Below are positions 36,315-44,150 of a stretch of DNA of 64,000 bases, one piece after another; position 1 is the first letter of the stretch, and every line of letters begins with the position of its first letter. The notes beneath the pieces were generated by a model, which saw only the letters and a program-made list of their open reading frames with translations, searched no databases and was not told the origin of the DNA. The DNA is from Mesorhizobium tamadayense (lineage in GTDB: Bacteria; Pseudomonadota; Alphaproteobacteria; Rhizobiales; Rhizobiaceae), in the NCBI RefSeq assembly GCF_003863365.1, contig NZ_RQXT01000001.1, forward strand, positions 186,001 to 250,000, written 5' to 3'. Both the position numbers and the translations under genes were made by a program.

Positions 36315-37211
36315 CGCAGCGTCACGCGTCCTGAACCAGTGCACCAGGAAATCGACGAAGACGCGGACCTTGGCGGGCAAATAGCGGCGATGCGGATAGA
36401 CGGCGAAGATGCCGCTGCCCGAGAGGATGCGGTCGTCGAGCACGCTCACCAGCCGGCCGCTCGCGAGATCGGGCGCCGCGATGAAATCCGGCAGGATGGT
36501 GAACCCGAGACCCGACACGGCGGCGGCTCTCGCCGCCATCGGGCTGTTCACCTCGATCGGACCCGACACGGTGACGCTGACCGAATCCTCGCCGTCGCCC
36601 TTGAAGCGCCAGTTGGCGAGCGAGCGGCCGTTGGTGTCGACGATGCAGGGCATGTTGGACAGGTCCTGCGGGCGCGTCGGCATGCCGTTCCTTGCGAGCA
36701 GCTCCGGCGACGCGCAAAGCCGCACCGAAAAAGGCCCAAGGCGCCTGGCGATCAGCGACGAGTTCTCCAGCCGCGAAATGCGCACGGCGACATCGAAGCC
36801 TTCCTCGACCAGGTCGACGAAACGATCGTCTAGGTGGATGTCGAGCACGATGTCCGGATGCTGCTTGGCAAAATCGATCAGCGACTGTCCGATCGGCGCA
36901 TCGGCGAAGGTGCGCGCCGCCGAGAGCTTGATCCGGCCGCGCACGTCGCCGGAAGATTCGCGCACCGCATCGGCCAGGCTGTCGACCTCGCGCACGATTT
37001 CGGAGGCGCGCTGATAATAGGTGTGGCCGGCTTCGGTCAGCGAGAACTGCCGCGTGGTGCGGTTCAACAACAGCGCGCCGAGCTCGTCCTCCAGCTCGCG
37101 CACATATTTCGACAGCAGCGCCTTCGAGCGGCCGATCTTGCGCGCGGCGGCCGAGAAGCCTTCGGCCTCGACCACGTCGATGAAGGCGCGCATGCGGGTC
37201 AATGTGTCCAT
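36312..37211 (-). CDS. LysR family transcriptional regulator
   Basis: A 299-residue LTTR: N-terminal winged HTH (residues 1-60; FSAAARKIGRSKALLSKYVRELEDELGALLLNRTTRQ) and a C-terminal effector domain (about 90-295). It follows the amidase by 2 nt and so is in its operon rather than divergent. Effector unknown; genes adjacent to LTTRs are often their targets. Its stop codon is supplied by a dispersed repeat. Confidence 0.9.
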   Translation of the reverse strand: MDTLTRMRAFIDVVEAEGFSAAARKIGRSKALLSKYVRELEDELGALLLNRTTRQFSLTEAGHTYYQRASEIVREVDSLADAVRESSGDVRGRIKLSAARTFADAPIGQSLIDFAKQHPDIVLDIHLDDRFVDLVEEGFDVAVRISRLENSSLIARRLGPFSVRLCASPELLARNGMPTRPQDLSNMPCIVDTNGRSLANWRFKGDGEDSVSVTVSGPIEVNSPMAARAAAVSGLGFTILPDFIAAPDLASGRLVSVLDDRILSGSGIFAVYPHRRYLPAKVRVFVDFLVHWFRTRDAA

Positions 37212-37213
37212 GG

Positions 37214-38413
37214 TCAGGCCTTTCGTGCCGCGTCGAGAATCCTGCGGCCGAGCCGTATCAGGGCGACGTCGCTGCCGGAAGGGCCCAGCAGCGACAGGCC
37301 GAAGGGGGCGCCGTCGACAGAACCGAGCGGCAAGGTGATCTGCGGGAAGCCCGACAGGCCGGCCAGGCACAAAAGATGCAGCGCCCTTTCGCGATAGGCC
37401 TGGAACTGTTGCGGCGTGCTGGTCTTCAGTGGCGCTGCGCCCGGAACGGTCGGCAGAACGAGAAAGCCATCGTTGCCGAGCAGGGCGCCCAGCTCGGAAC
37501 GGAAGGCCAGCCGGCGTTCCGTCTCGGCGGCAACCATGCCGGCATCGATCGTGCGGCCGAAGCCGAAACGCTCGTCGATGCCCGGGCCAAGGCCCTGGTC
37601 GCCTGCCGAGATCCAGCCGCCATGCACCTGCCACGCCTCGAAGGCCTGGAGCCGGCGAAAGCACCAGTAGAGATCGTCCGGGAACGAGGCGAAGGCGTAT
37701 TCGGTTTCGGCCGGCGCGCCGACGACGCCGGCAGCCAATGTCTTCATCCGCGCATATTCGGCGGCTTCAGCCGGCCCGGAGACAAAGGCATCGAGCCAGC
37801 GGATCGACAGCGGGCTGTTGAGCGGATGCCGGTGACGATCGCTGCCGAGCAAAAGCTTGCCGACCGCCTTATAGGTCTCGATATCGTCGGCGAACCAGCC
37901 GAAGGTGTCGAAGCTCGGCGCGAGCTTCATCGCGCCGTCGAGCGAGATCCGCCCATGGCTGGTGCGCAGTCCGATCAGGCCGCAGAAGCTCGCCGGCGCG
38001 CGGATCGAGCCGCCGGTATCGGAGCCGACGGCGATGTCGGCAAGGCCGCCTGCGACCGCCGCGGCCGAACCCGATGAAGAGCCGCCGGTCACGCGGTCCG
38101 GGGCGGCCGCGTTCACCGGAAACGCGAAATGCGAATTCTGGCCGAACAGCGAGAAGGCGAGCTCGTCGGTCTGCGTCTTGCCGACGAATCGCGCGCCGGC
38201 ATCGAGAATCATCTGCACGGCCCCGGCCGTCTGTGAGGCGGCGTGAGCCTGCGCGAACTTGCGCGGGTTGCCGCAGCCGGTGCGATAGCCCGCGACGTCG
38301 TAGATGTCCTTGACGGCCAGGCGCAGGCCGGCAAGCGGGCCCAATTCCGCATTGGCCACAGGCATTTGGCGCAGATCGAGGAAGGCGTTCAGAGGGCCGT
38401 GGGTGCCTGGCAT
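37214..38413 (-). CDS. Amidase-signature family amidohydrolase
   Basis: A 399-residue amidase with the Ser-Ser-Lys signature: Lys in LAVKDIYDVAG, the Gly/Ser-rich VTGGSSSGSAAAVAGG and GSDTGGSIRAPASFCG with the catalytic Ser. It is shorter than GatA and lacks its tRNA-linked context, so a small-molecule amidase (indole-acetamide, malonamide or similar) is likely, but the substrate cannot be inferred. The start at 38413 is preferred over an upstream in-frame ATG nine codons earlier. It precedes the LysR gene on the same strand. Confidence 0.85.
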   Translation of the reverse strand: MPGTHGPLNAFLDLRQMPVANAELGPLAGLRLAVKDIYDVAGYRTGCGNPRKFAQAHAASQTAGAVQMILDAGARFVGKTQTDELAFSLFGQNSHFAFPVNAAAPDRVTGGSSSGSAAAVAGGLADIAVGSDTGGSIRAPASFCGLIGLRTSHGRISLDGAMKLAPSFDTFGWFADDIETYKAVGKLLLGSDRHRHPLNSPLSIRWLDAFVSGPAEAAEYARMKTLAAGVVGAPAETEYAFASFPDDLYWCFRRLQAFEAWQVHGGWISAGDQGLGPGIDERFGFGRTIDAGMVAAETERRLAFRSELGALLGNDGFLVLPTVPGAAPLKTSTPQQFQAYRERALHLLCLAGLSGFPQITLPLGSVDGAPFGLSLLGPSGSDVALIRLGRRILDAARKA

Positions 38414-38487
38414 CGTTCGATTTCCGGATACGGTCCACAAACATTGTTCGATGCCGGAATTTTTACAACCGGCGCTTACGATTTTTA

Positions 38488-38516
38488 TTGATTGTGAAAC
38501 CCTTCGCTCTTATATC
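38488..38516 (+). promoter_or_regulatory. Promoter of the decarboxylase leader
   Basis: TTGATT (38488-38493) and TATATC (38511-38516) separated by 17 bp; transcription would start near 38523. It is the best sigma-70-like pair between the divergent amidase and decarboxylase genes. Confidence 0.6.
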
Positions 38517-38522
38517 GCGCTT

Positions 38523-38950
38523 GCCCAAAGTCGCACGTGCCTGTGGGTGTCCGCCGATCCTCGAATGGTGAGGGCAACCGGTAAGGTAACTGGAGCCAAC
38601 CCCTCCAGTCGGTCTCGTGGCCAACCGCCAGACCGAGGACACCTTGAAGCAACGACGGTGCGGGCCTTTCTGGTGTCTGCCGGTCGTCCAAAGACCGGGG
38701 TTACTGAAGAGGCACACCTTCATTGCCGGCAGTGCGGATGGTCTCCATCCAAGCCAAGGCAGACAAAGCGAACCGAGGCCGGGCAAGGCCAGGTTCACCG
38801 CCGCGAGACGGCTTTTCATGGTTCCGGGGTCTCCACCGGCTGGTTCCATGGATTTTCCGTCCCGCCTTTGTCCACCGCGAGTTCGCGAGGCTGAGCGCCC
38901 GCGTCCCGCAGCCTTTGTGCGCGCCGAAAGGCGCAGATGGAGAGACCTCG
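38523..38950 (+). ncRNA. Structured 5' leader of the ornithine decarboxylase gene, speF-leader-like
   Basis: About 430 nt between the predicted start of transcription and the decarboxylase ATG, with no supported gene inside. Checked pairings: closing stem GGTGTCC (38546-38552) with GGACACC (38637-38643) around three hairpins (CCTC/GAGG 38559-38573; CTGGA/TCCAG 38590-38608; TCGGTCT/AGACCGA 38609-38636). A second domain follows: GGTGT (38672) with ACACC (38714), enclosing CCGGTC/GACCGG. GGATGG/CCATCC forms a hairpin at 38736-38750. A leader of this size is known upstream of alphaproteobacterial speF-type decarboxylase genes (Rfam speF). Ligand and mechanism are not known to me. Confidence 0.7.
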
Positions 38951-40084
38951 ATGGCCACCCAGCGCATCCTTGACTTTCTCGCCACCCGACGTCCGAACGG
39001 CCCGTGCCTGGTCGTCGACCTCGATGTCGTGCGCGACAATTTCCGCGCCTTCGAGAAGGCGTTGCCCGATTCCAAGATCTACTATGCGGTGAAAGCAAAC
39101 CCGGCGCCGGAGATCCTGCGCCTGCTTGCTGCGATGGGCTCGTCCTTCGACACCGCATCCGTTGCCGAGGTTGAGATGGCGATGGACGCCGGCGCGCCGG
39201 CCGACCGCATTTCCTTCGGCAACACCATCAAGAAGGAGCGCGACATCCAGCGCGCCTACCAGCTCGGCATCCGCCTCTATGCGGTGGACTGCGTCGAGGA
39301 GGTCGAGAAGATCGCCCGCGTCGCCCCCGGCTCGCGCGTGTTCTGCCGGGTGCTCACCGATGGCGAGGGCGCCGAATGGCCGCTGTCGCGCAAGTTCGGC
39401 TGCGTGCCGGCGATGGCCGTCGACGTGCTGCGCCATGCCAAGGGCCTCGGCCTCGACGCCTATGGCGTGTCGTTCCATGTCGGCTCGCAGCAGACGGATC
39501 TCACCGCCTGGGACCGCGCGCTGGGCGACGCCAAGAAGGTGTTCGCGACGCTCGCCGAGGAAGGCATCGTGCTGAAGATGGTCAATATGGGCGGCGGCTT
39601 CCCGACCCGTTACCTGAAGGACGTGCCGGCGGCGCAGGCCTATGGCCAGGCGATCTTCTCGGCGCTGCGCAGGCATTTCGGCAACGCGCTGCCCGAGACG
39701 ATCATCGAGCCGGGCCGCGGCATGGTCGGCAATGCCGGCGTCATCAAGTCGGAAGTCGTGCTGATCTCGAAGAAGGCCGACAACGACAATGTGCGCTGGG
39801 TGTTCCTCGATATCGGCAAGTTCGGCGGCCTCGCCGAGACCATGGACGAGGCGATCCGCTATCCGATCGTGACCCCGCGCGACGGCTCGGAGACCGCGCC
39901 TTGCGTGCTCGCCGGCCCGACCTGCGATTCGGCCGATGTGCTCTACGAGAAGACGCCCTATCCGCTGCCTTTGTCGCTGACCATCGGCGACGAGGTGCTG
40001 ATCGAAGGCACTGGCGCCTACACGACCACCTATTCCTCGGTCGCCTTCAACGGCTTCGAGCCTCTCCGATCCTACGTGATCTGA
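38951..40084 (+). CDS. odc2: Ornithine/lysine decarboxylase, PLP fold type III
   Basis: Decarboxylates ornithine (and possibly lysine) to putrescine (or cadaverine). The 377-residue protein is a eukaryotic-type ODC with the PLP Lys48 in YYAVKANP, SVAEVEMAMDAG, the phosphate-binding GGGFP and EPGRGMVG, and the active-site Cys in GPTCDSADVLYE. It matches rhizobial Odc2. The leader at 38523-38950 suggests post-transcriptional control. Putrescine would feed homospermidine synthase. Confidence 0.93.
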   Translation: MATQRILDFLATRRPNGPCLVVDLDVVRDNFRAFEKALPDSKIYYAVKANPAPEILRLLAAMGSSFDTASVAEVEMAMDAGAPADRISFGNTIKKERDIQRAYQLGIRLYAVDCVEEVEKIARVAPGSRVFCRVLTDGEGAEWPLSRKFGCVPAMAVDVLRHAKGLGLDAYGVSFHVGSQQTDLTAWDRALGDAKKVFATLAEEGIVLKMVNMGGGFPTRYLKDVPAAQAYGQAIFSALRRHFGNALPETIIEPGRGMVGNAGVIKSEVVLISKKADNDNVRWVFLDIGKFGGLAETMDEAIRYPIVTPRDGSETAPCVLAGPTCDSADVLYEKTPYPLPLSLTIGDEVLIEGTGAYTTTYSSVAFNGFEPLRSYVI

Positions 40085-40184
40085 CCGGTTCGGAAGGACC
40101 GCTCAGATCATCCCAGGTGGGCGCCTGTCGGCCCGCCCGGGCTCGCTTGTGGAACAGATCTCCGCTCGTGAAGGATTGCGGAAA

Positions 40185-40916
40185 ATGGATATGGCAAATT
40201 TCATCGTAGAGGGCGCCGCGCGCCGGGTAATCTCCCCCCTCGAGGGGGAGATGGCCGCGCAGCGGCCAGAGGGGGTCGTCGCGCGTGAAGCGCAAGCCCT
40301 GTACAATACAAGGAAAGTTGCGGCAGCTGAGGCGAGCCCCTCTGTCGCCTTCGGCGACATCTTCCCCTCGAGGAGGGAGATTGCCCGCGCCTTCGTCATC
40401 CTTGCCGAAGGCGCTGGTGACATGCAGGCGCGCGAAGCGCTGCTCGACCGGGCCATGGGGCCGATGCGCAGGAGGAAATCGTCCGAGAAGCTGCGGCGCG
40501 GCCGCCGGCCTTCGGAAGGCCTGGCTTTCGTCGCGCGCGATCCGTCGGACGAGATCGTCGGCACCGTTCGGCTGTGGGACGTGACGTTGGGCGAGAACGG
40601 CCCGGCGGCGCTCCTGCTCGGGCCGCTGGCGGTCGAGCCGGGACTGAAGAGCGGCGGCATCGGCTCGGCGCTGATGCGGCATGCGATCGCCGAGGCCGCG
40701 CGGCTTGGCCATGGCGCGATCCTACTCGTCGGCGATGCGCCTTACTACGGCCGGTTCGGCTTCTCGGCCGACCGCACCGGCTCGCTCGCCATGCCAGGGC
40801 CCTATGAGCGGCATCGGCTGCTTGCGCTGGAGCTGAAGGACGGCCTGCTCGACGGCGCCAAGGGCACGATCAGGGCTGCCGGCCGCAAGGTCAAGGCCTT
40901 GGATTTCGTCGCCTAA
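40185..40916 (+). CDS. GNAT acetyltransferase with an in-frame palindromic repeat
   Basis: A 243-residue N-acetyltransferase. The catalytic fold starts near residue 69 (FVILAEGAGDMQAREALLD) and runs to the end, with LLLGPLAVEPGLKSGGIGSALMRHA-type acetyl-CoA motifs and YYGRFGFS. Residues about 15-66 are encoded by a palindromic repeat (40229-40383) and read ISPLEGEMAAQRPEGV and PSVAFGDIFPSRREI. An ATG at 40422, beyond the repeat, is the alternative start if the repeat is untranslated. AAGGA sits before the ATG at 40185, supporting the long form. Confidence 0.75.
   Translation: MDMANFIVEGAARRVISPLEGEMAAQRPEGVVAREAQALYNTRKVAAAEASPSVAFGDIFPSRREIARAFVILAEGAGDMQAREALLDRAMGPMRRRKSSEKLRRGRRPSEGLAFVARDPSDEIVGTVRLWDVTLGENGPAALLLGPLAVEPGLKSGGIGSALMRHAIAEAARLGHGAILLVGDAPYYGRFGFSADRTGSLAMPGPYERHRLLALELKDGLLDGAKGTIRAAGRKVKALDFVA
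40229..40383. repeat. Palindromic element inside the GNAT coding region
   Basis: Outer arms AATCTCCC/GGGAGATT, with the hairpins TCTCCCCC/GGGGGAGA, GGCCGC/GCGGCC and GTCGCC/GGCGAC, and AGAGGGG/CCCCTCT pairing across the middle. It shares the CTCCCC..GGGGAG and GGCCGC.GCGGCC modules with the intergenic copy at 30010-30155. It leaves the acetyltransferase frame open. Confidence 0.8.
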
Positions 40917-40934
40917 ATCTGTCGTAGACATACC

Positions 40935-40972
40935 GATGCGGCGTCGCGCGTTCAAAAACGCGGCACCGCATC
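40935..40972. terminator. Hairpin between convergent GNAT and SCP2 genes
   Basis: GATGCGG and CCGCATC form the base of an inverted repeat that continues with GCGCG..CGCGG-type pairing. It could end transcription from both sides. No T-run follows directly. Confidence 0.5.
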
Positions 40973-40998
40973 ACTTATCGATAATACTTGGGTACCAA

Positions 40999-41283
40999 TC
41001 AGCCGAGCAATTGGCTGAGCGCCATGGCGACCGTCATGTCGCCCTCGACCTTCAGCTTGCCGGCCATGAAGGCCATGGTCGGGTTGAGGTCGCCGGCGAT
41101 CAGCGAGTCGAGATCGTCGAGCGAGAGCTTGATCGTGCAATCGGTCGGGGCATCGGCGGTCGAGACCGTCGCGCCGTCGATGACGATGACGCCGTCGCTG
41201 CCGGTGTCGAACTTGACCGAGTGCTCGAAGCCCGCGCTTGCCACGCGCGAGCTGATCTTGTCGGCAATCTCCTGAACGCCCAT
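40999..41283 (-). CDS. SCP2 sterol-carrier domain protein
   Basis: 94 residues forming a single SCP2 domain: VQEIADKISSRVASAGF, then VIVIDGATVST, CTIKLSLDDLDSLIAGDLNP and TMAFMAGKLKVEGDMTVAM. Such small stand-alone SCP2 proteins bind acyl lipids; the partner is unknown. The ATG at 41283 is the family start. A perfect palindrome typical of a repressor site lies 110 bp upstream. Confidence 0.88.
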   Translation of the reverse strand: MGVQEIADKISSRVASAGFEHSVKFDTGSDGVIVIDGATVSTADAPTDCTIKLSLDDLDSLIAGDLNPTMAFMAGKLKVEGDMTVAMALSQLLG

Positions 41284-41392
41284 GGCGGTTCTCCTCGTTT
41301 GGTTGCGTTTGACGCGCACCGGCCTTGGCCGCTGGGCGAGGCGCCGCGTCGCGCAGGAGCGCGGCGACAGTCACCGGCGCATATAGCTTCGG

Positions 41393-41410
41393 GTTGACGT
41401 TTACGTCAAC
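41393..41410. promoter_or_regulatory. Perfect 18-bp palindrome upstream of the SCP2 gene
   Basis: GTTGACGT-TT-ACGTCAAC: two 8-bp arms with a 2-bp spacer and no mismatch. Its near edge lies 110 bp upstream of the SCP2 start. ACGT-centred palindromes of this form are bound by MerR-type regulators of branched-chain amino-acid and lipid catabolism such as LiuR (recollection). No such regulator is in the window. Confidence 0.6.
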
Positions 41411-41490
41411 GTGGTCGCCATGCGGCATGACGCATCACCGGGACAAGCGCTTGAACTCGGCGCGAGGCCAGCTCGATCGTCCAGAGCCGA

Positions 41491-42096
41491 TTAATGCTCC
41501 GGCTGGAACGGCTTGGTCATCGCTTGCGCGGTTTCGCCGGCATTCTTGCGGCGGCGGATCGCGTTGTCGCGGATTTCGTCCTTGGACAGGAAGTTGACCT
41601 GATCGATCAGCACGTCATGCACCAGTTCGACACCGACGCGGGCATTGACGGTGTCGCGGATGGTCTTGCGGAAGGCGTCGAGATCGATCGTGTCCTTCTT
41701 GGTGAAATCGATCTGCGGATTGGAATAGAGGTAGGAATAGACCTGGTCGGTTATCAGCGCCGTAGCGGGAATCGACAGTTTCTTTATCTGATCCGGCTCC
41801 ACCGTGTAGACGAGCTTGGTGAGGAAGTAGCCGTCGATCTTGGCATCGCGGATGAGCGGCACCGAAATGATGTCTGTCTTGACGTAGTCGAGACCGCCCA
41901 GCATCGGCTTCGGCGGCTCGCCGACGCCGCGCTCACCGGCCTCCTGGAAGGAATAGAACACCGCGCCGAGCGTCACGGCGCAGATCCAAAGCGCTGCGGC
42001 GATGAACTTGATCACCGGATCCTTCCTTGCGCCCTTGCCATCTCGCTCAAGCTCGGGCGTATCCGAACTCGCCGGCCGAGTAGGTTCCGTCGGCAT
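41491..42096 (-). CDS. One-TM protein at the end of the flagellar locus, unknown
   Basis: A 201-residue protein with a cytoplasmic N-terminus, one membrane segment (about 28-48) and a C-terminal domain of about 150 residues outside the membrane, beginning after GERGVGEPPKPM. The arrangement is FliL-like (one TM then a periplasmic domain), but I see no FliL motif and do not assign it. It overlaps the FlgN-like gene by 50 nt, so it is in the flagellar transcription unit and may be a motility accessory protein (inference). Confidence 0.7.
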   Translation of the reverse strand: MPTEPTRPASSDTPELERDGKGARKDPVIKFIAAALWICAVTLGAVFYSFQEAGERGVGEPPKPMLGGLDYVKTDIISVPLIRDAKIDGYFLTKLVYTVEPDQIKKLSIPATALITDQVYSYLYSNPQIDFTKKDTIDLDAFRKTIRDTVNARVGVELVHDVLIDQVNFLSKDEIRDNAIRRRKNAGETAQAMTKPFQPEH

Positions 42097-42469
42097 CGGC
42101 GCGCTGGATGGCGTTCTTCAGGAGCGTGGCAACCTCGTTGACGGCATTGAGATGGGCAAGGATAGCGGCCTCGTTCTTCGCCAGCTTCTGGCGCAGACGC
42201 GTCAGCCCCTCGCGATGCTGTTCGAGGAATTCGATCTCGTTGGCGCCCTTCAAGGCACGAGTCAGCTCGTAGAGATAGCGGCTCTTGCGGGCATTCGAAG
42301 CCTTGAGGTCGTAGCCGGTTCCGCTGCGGATACCCGCCGTCTCCTCGTCCACCGCTTCCTCGATGCGGCCGATGATGGCGGCGAGGTTGCCGGGCCGCGC
42401 AGACGCGGCAGGCGCTTCCGTGGCGGTGGTCCGTGCAGGCAGGTTGGAAAGGTCCGTTTGGTCGGCCAT
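42047..42469 (-). CDS. FlgN-like flagellar chaperone candidate
   Basis: A 140-residue, mostly helical cytoplasmic protein (GNLAAIIGRIEEAVDEETAGI, then ELTRALKGANEIEFLEQHREGLTRLRQKLAKNEAAILAHL). Size, helicity and position next to flgJ/cheL fit the FlgN export chaperones for hook-associated proteins, but sequence identity to FlgN cannot be shown by eye. The next gene begins 50 nt inside its 3' end. Confidence 0.65.
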   Translation of the reverse strand: MADQTDLSNLPARTTATEAPAASARPGNLAAIIGRIEEAVDEETAGIRSGTGYDLKASNARKSRYLYELTRALKGANEIEFLEQHREGLTRLRQKLAKNEAAILAHLNAVNEVATLLKNAIQRADADGTYSAGEFGYARA

Positions 42470-42477
42470 GTAGGTCC

Positions 42478-43047
42478 CTAGATCTCGATGTCTGTTTTTA
42501 TGGTTGTGTCATCGCCAGTCATTGACCGGGCGGCCTTGCGCTCAAGTTCCTCGACCAGGGAGGTTGAAAGCCTGGTCTGCCGGTCAATCTCGGCTTTCTC
42601 CGGTCCGCCCCCAACAGGCCCGACCGGTACCTTGTGCTTGCCGTCCAGATAGTGGTCGGCAAGCATTGATTTGGCGATGCCGATGCCGCCGTGCGCAGCC
42701 ATGACATCGGCCACCTTTTCGGCAAGCTGTGACTTCCACATGTCGCCAGCCAGCCCCTTGCCATAAACGCCTTCGGTGTCCTTGGGCATCATGTTCTGGA
42801 TGAAAGTCGTCAGCACCATCGCCTCGAAGCGCTGGAACTTTTTCGCCGGATTTGTCGCTTCGGCCTTGTCGGCGGCGGCGCGCGAGAGGACCGAGCCGGC
42901 ATCGACGGAGGCAGTCTGGTCGATCGAGAAGGGACCCGCGGCACCGCCAGCGCGGCTCGCGAGTGCTGCCCGCGCCGCCTCGACATCGGCCGGCTCCGCT
43001 GCGCGGGCGACGTCCATCACGATGTCGCTGGGGGGTGAAATCGCCAA
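42478..43047 (-). CDS. flgJ: Rod-binding protein FlgJ/CheL, without muramidase domain
   Basis: A 189-residue protein matching the N-terminal rod-binding domain of FlgJ: KFQRFEAMVLTTFIQNMMPKD (about 69-90), GDMWKSQLAEKVADVMAAHGGIGIAKSML (about 101-130). In alphaproteobacteria this short form is also called CheL. It lacks the peptidoglycan hydrolase half of enteric FlgJ, a job possibly done by the transglycosylase at 57907-58500. The first codon is TTG; an ATG ten codons later is possible. Confidence 0.85.
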   Translation of the reverse strand: MAISPPSDIVMDVARAAEPADVEAARAALASRAGGAAGPFSIDQTASVDAGSVLSRAAADKAEATNPAKKFQRFEAMVLTTFIQNMMPKDTEGVYGKGLAGDMWKSQLAEKVADVMAAHGGIGIAKSMLADHYLDGKHKVPVGPVGGGPEKAEIDRQTRLSTSLVEELERKAARSMTGDDTTIKTDIEI

Positions 43048-43206
43048 GAAAGCACTGCCTTTTGCGGGGTTTTGCTAGTTGCACAATGACTCAACAAGCT
43101 TGTGGCAGGCTTGCGGGGAGGCGGAATGCAGATCGCAGTCCGATCCCAAGCGGCGGACGAGCCGCCGTTTGGGAGTCGCATGTCGACCTTGACGGCCGAC
43201 TTGTCG

Positions 43207-43473
43207 TTAACGGCCCCAGATCCCCTGGCCATAGCCCGCTGCGGGGATATCGAAGGCAGAATTCCCGCTCGCGGCCGATTCACTGCGCGCCATGCCGATG
43301 TTGTTCGTGTTGCCCAGATCGAGCGAGTAGGCGTTATCGGACGCCATCGAATGGCCACCCGTGCTCGGATAGGCATCGGTGCCGGGGACGTAGCCCGAGC
43401 CGTAGTTGTCGCTGGCGGTGAAGGCCATGCCGGAGGCGGACAGAAGGGCAACGGTGGCAAGAATGATCTTCAT
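43207..43473 (-). CDS. Small secreted protein resembling DUF680
   Basis: 88 residues: signal peptide (1-18, ending AFT/AS) and a short mature part rich in Gly, Ser, Asn and Tyr (SDNYGSGYVPGTDAYPSTGG). It resembles the DUF680 family, known mainly from Mesorhizobium, whose function is unknown. It lies between flagellar genes on the same strand. Confidence 0.7.
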   Translation of the reverse strand: MKIILATVALLSASGMAFTASDNYGSGYVPGTDAYPSTGGHSMASDNAYSLDLGNTNNIGMARSESAASGNSAFDIPAAGYGQGIWGR

Positions 43474-43762
43474 TTCAATTCTCCATCTCTAAGGGTTAAC
43501 GTCCTGCCCAACGCGGTGCCCTCGCACCGCGTCGATAAGGCCGCCTTTAGCCCAAACCTGTCGCCCGCTGTCCTTTCGGATCGGCGGCGGCGGGCGGCTC
43601 AGCGTACGATCGTCTTGGTCGTGCGCTGTCGATCTCAGGGATAGCGACGGGGCGTTTTAGCGAGCGTGGTGGGCAACATGGTAAGGGCCGTCACGCACGT
43701 GGTATTTTGCGTTGAAAGCGGATGGGAGCGCAGGGATGCTCGATATCCGGGCAGATCCGTCG

Positions 43763-44146
43763 CTATTCGTCGCGCCGCTTCTGTGCGATCAGATCCAGAC
43801 GCTCGCGGTCGGAGCGTTCGCGCTCGTCGCGGCGGCGGACGTTCTTGTAGGCGCGCTCGACCATGTTGGTGCGGGCGGTGGCCGTGGCGATCAGTGCCGC
43901 TTCTTGGCGAGCGTCCTCAAGGCTCTGCTTCTGCCGGCCGAGCGCGTTGGCGATGCGGCGATGGTAGAGTTCCGGGAACAGGCCGGCCAGCGAGCTGTCG
44001 GTATCGAAATGCTCGATCAGTTCCTTCGCTTCCGATTCCGCGGCCGCGGCCGCGGAGAGGAAGCCGGCATGACGGGTTTCGTGCAGCGCCTTCAGTTGCT
44101 CCTGCACCTTGACCAGCTTCCTAAGGCGATCCTTGCGCGAGGTCAT
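43763..44146 (-). CDS. FliJ-like coiled-coil flagellar export protein
   Basis: A 127-residue, highly charged helical protein (SRKDRLRKLVKVQEQLKALHE; then RNMVERAYKNVRRRDERERS-like basic helix). Length, coiled-coil character and position 4 nt behind fliR fit FliJ, the stalk-like component of the flagellar export ATPase. FliJ sequences are poorly conserved, so the name is inferred from context. Confidence 0.6.
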   Translation of the reverse strand: MTSRKDRLRKLVKVQEQLKALHETRHAGFLSAAAAAESEAKELIEHFDTDSSLAGLFPELYHRRIANALGRQKQSLEDARQEAALIATATARTNMVERAYKNVRRRDERERSDRERLDLIAQKRRDE

Positions 44147-44150
44147 TTGC

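Noticed and set aside
38567..38894. Short open frame starting at an ATG in the odc2 leader as a leader peptide
   Set aside because: It runs over 100 codons through predicted stems, has no ribosome-binding site, and has no polyamine- or Arg/Orn-rich pattern.
38816..39676. Minus-strand open frame over the odc2 leader and 5' end
   Set aside because: Antisense to odc2; no motif, and it crosses the structured leader.
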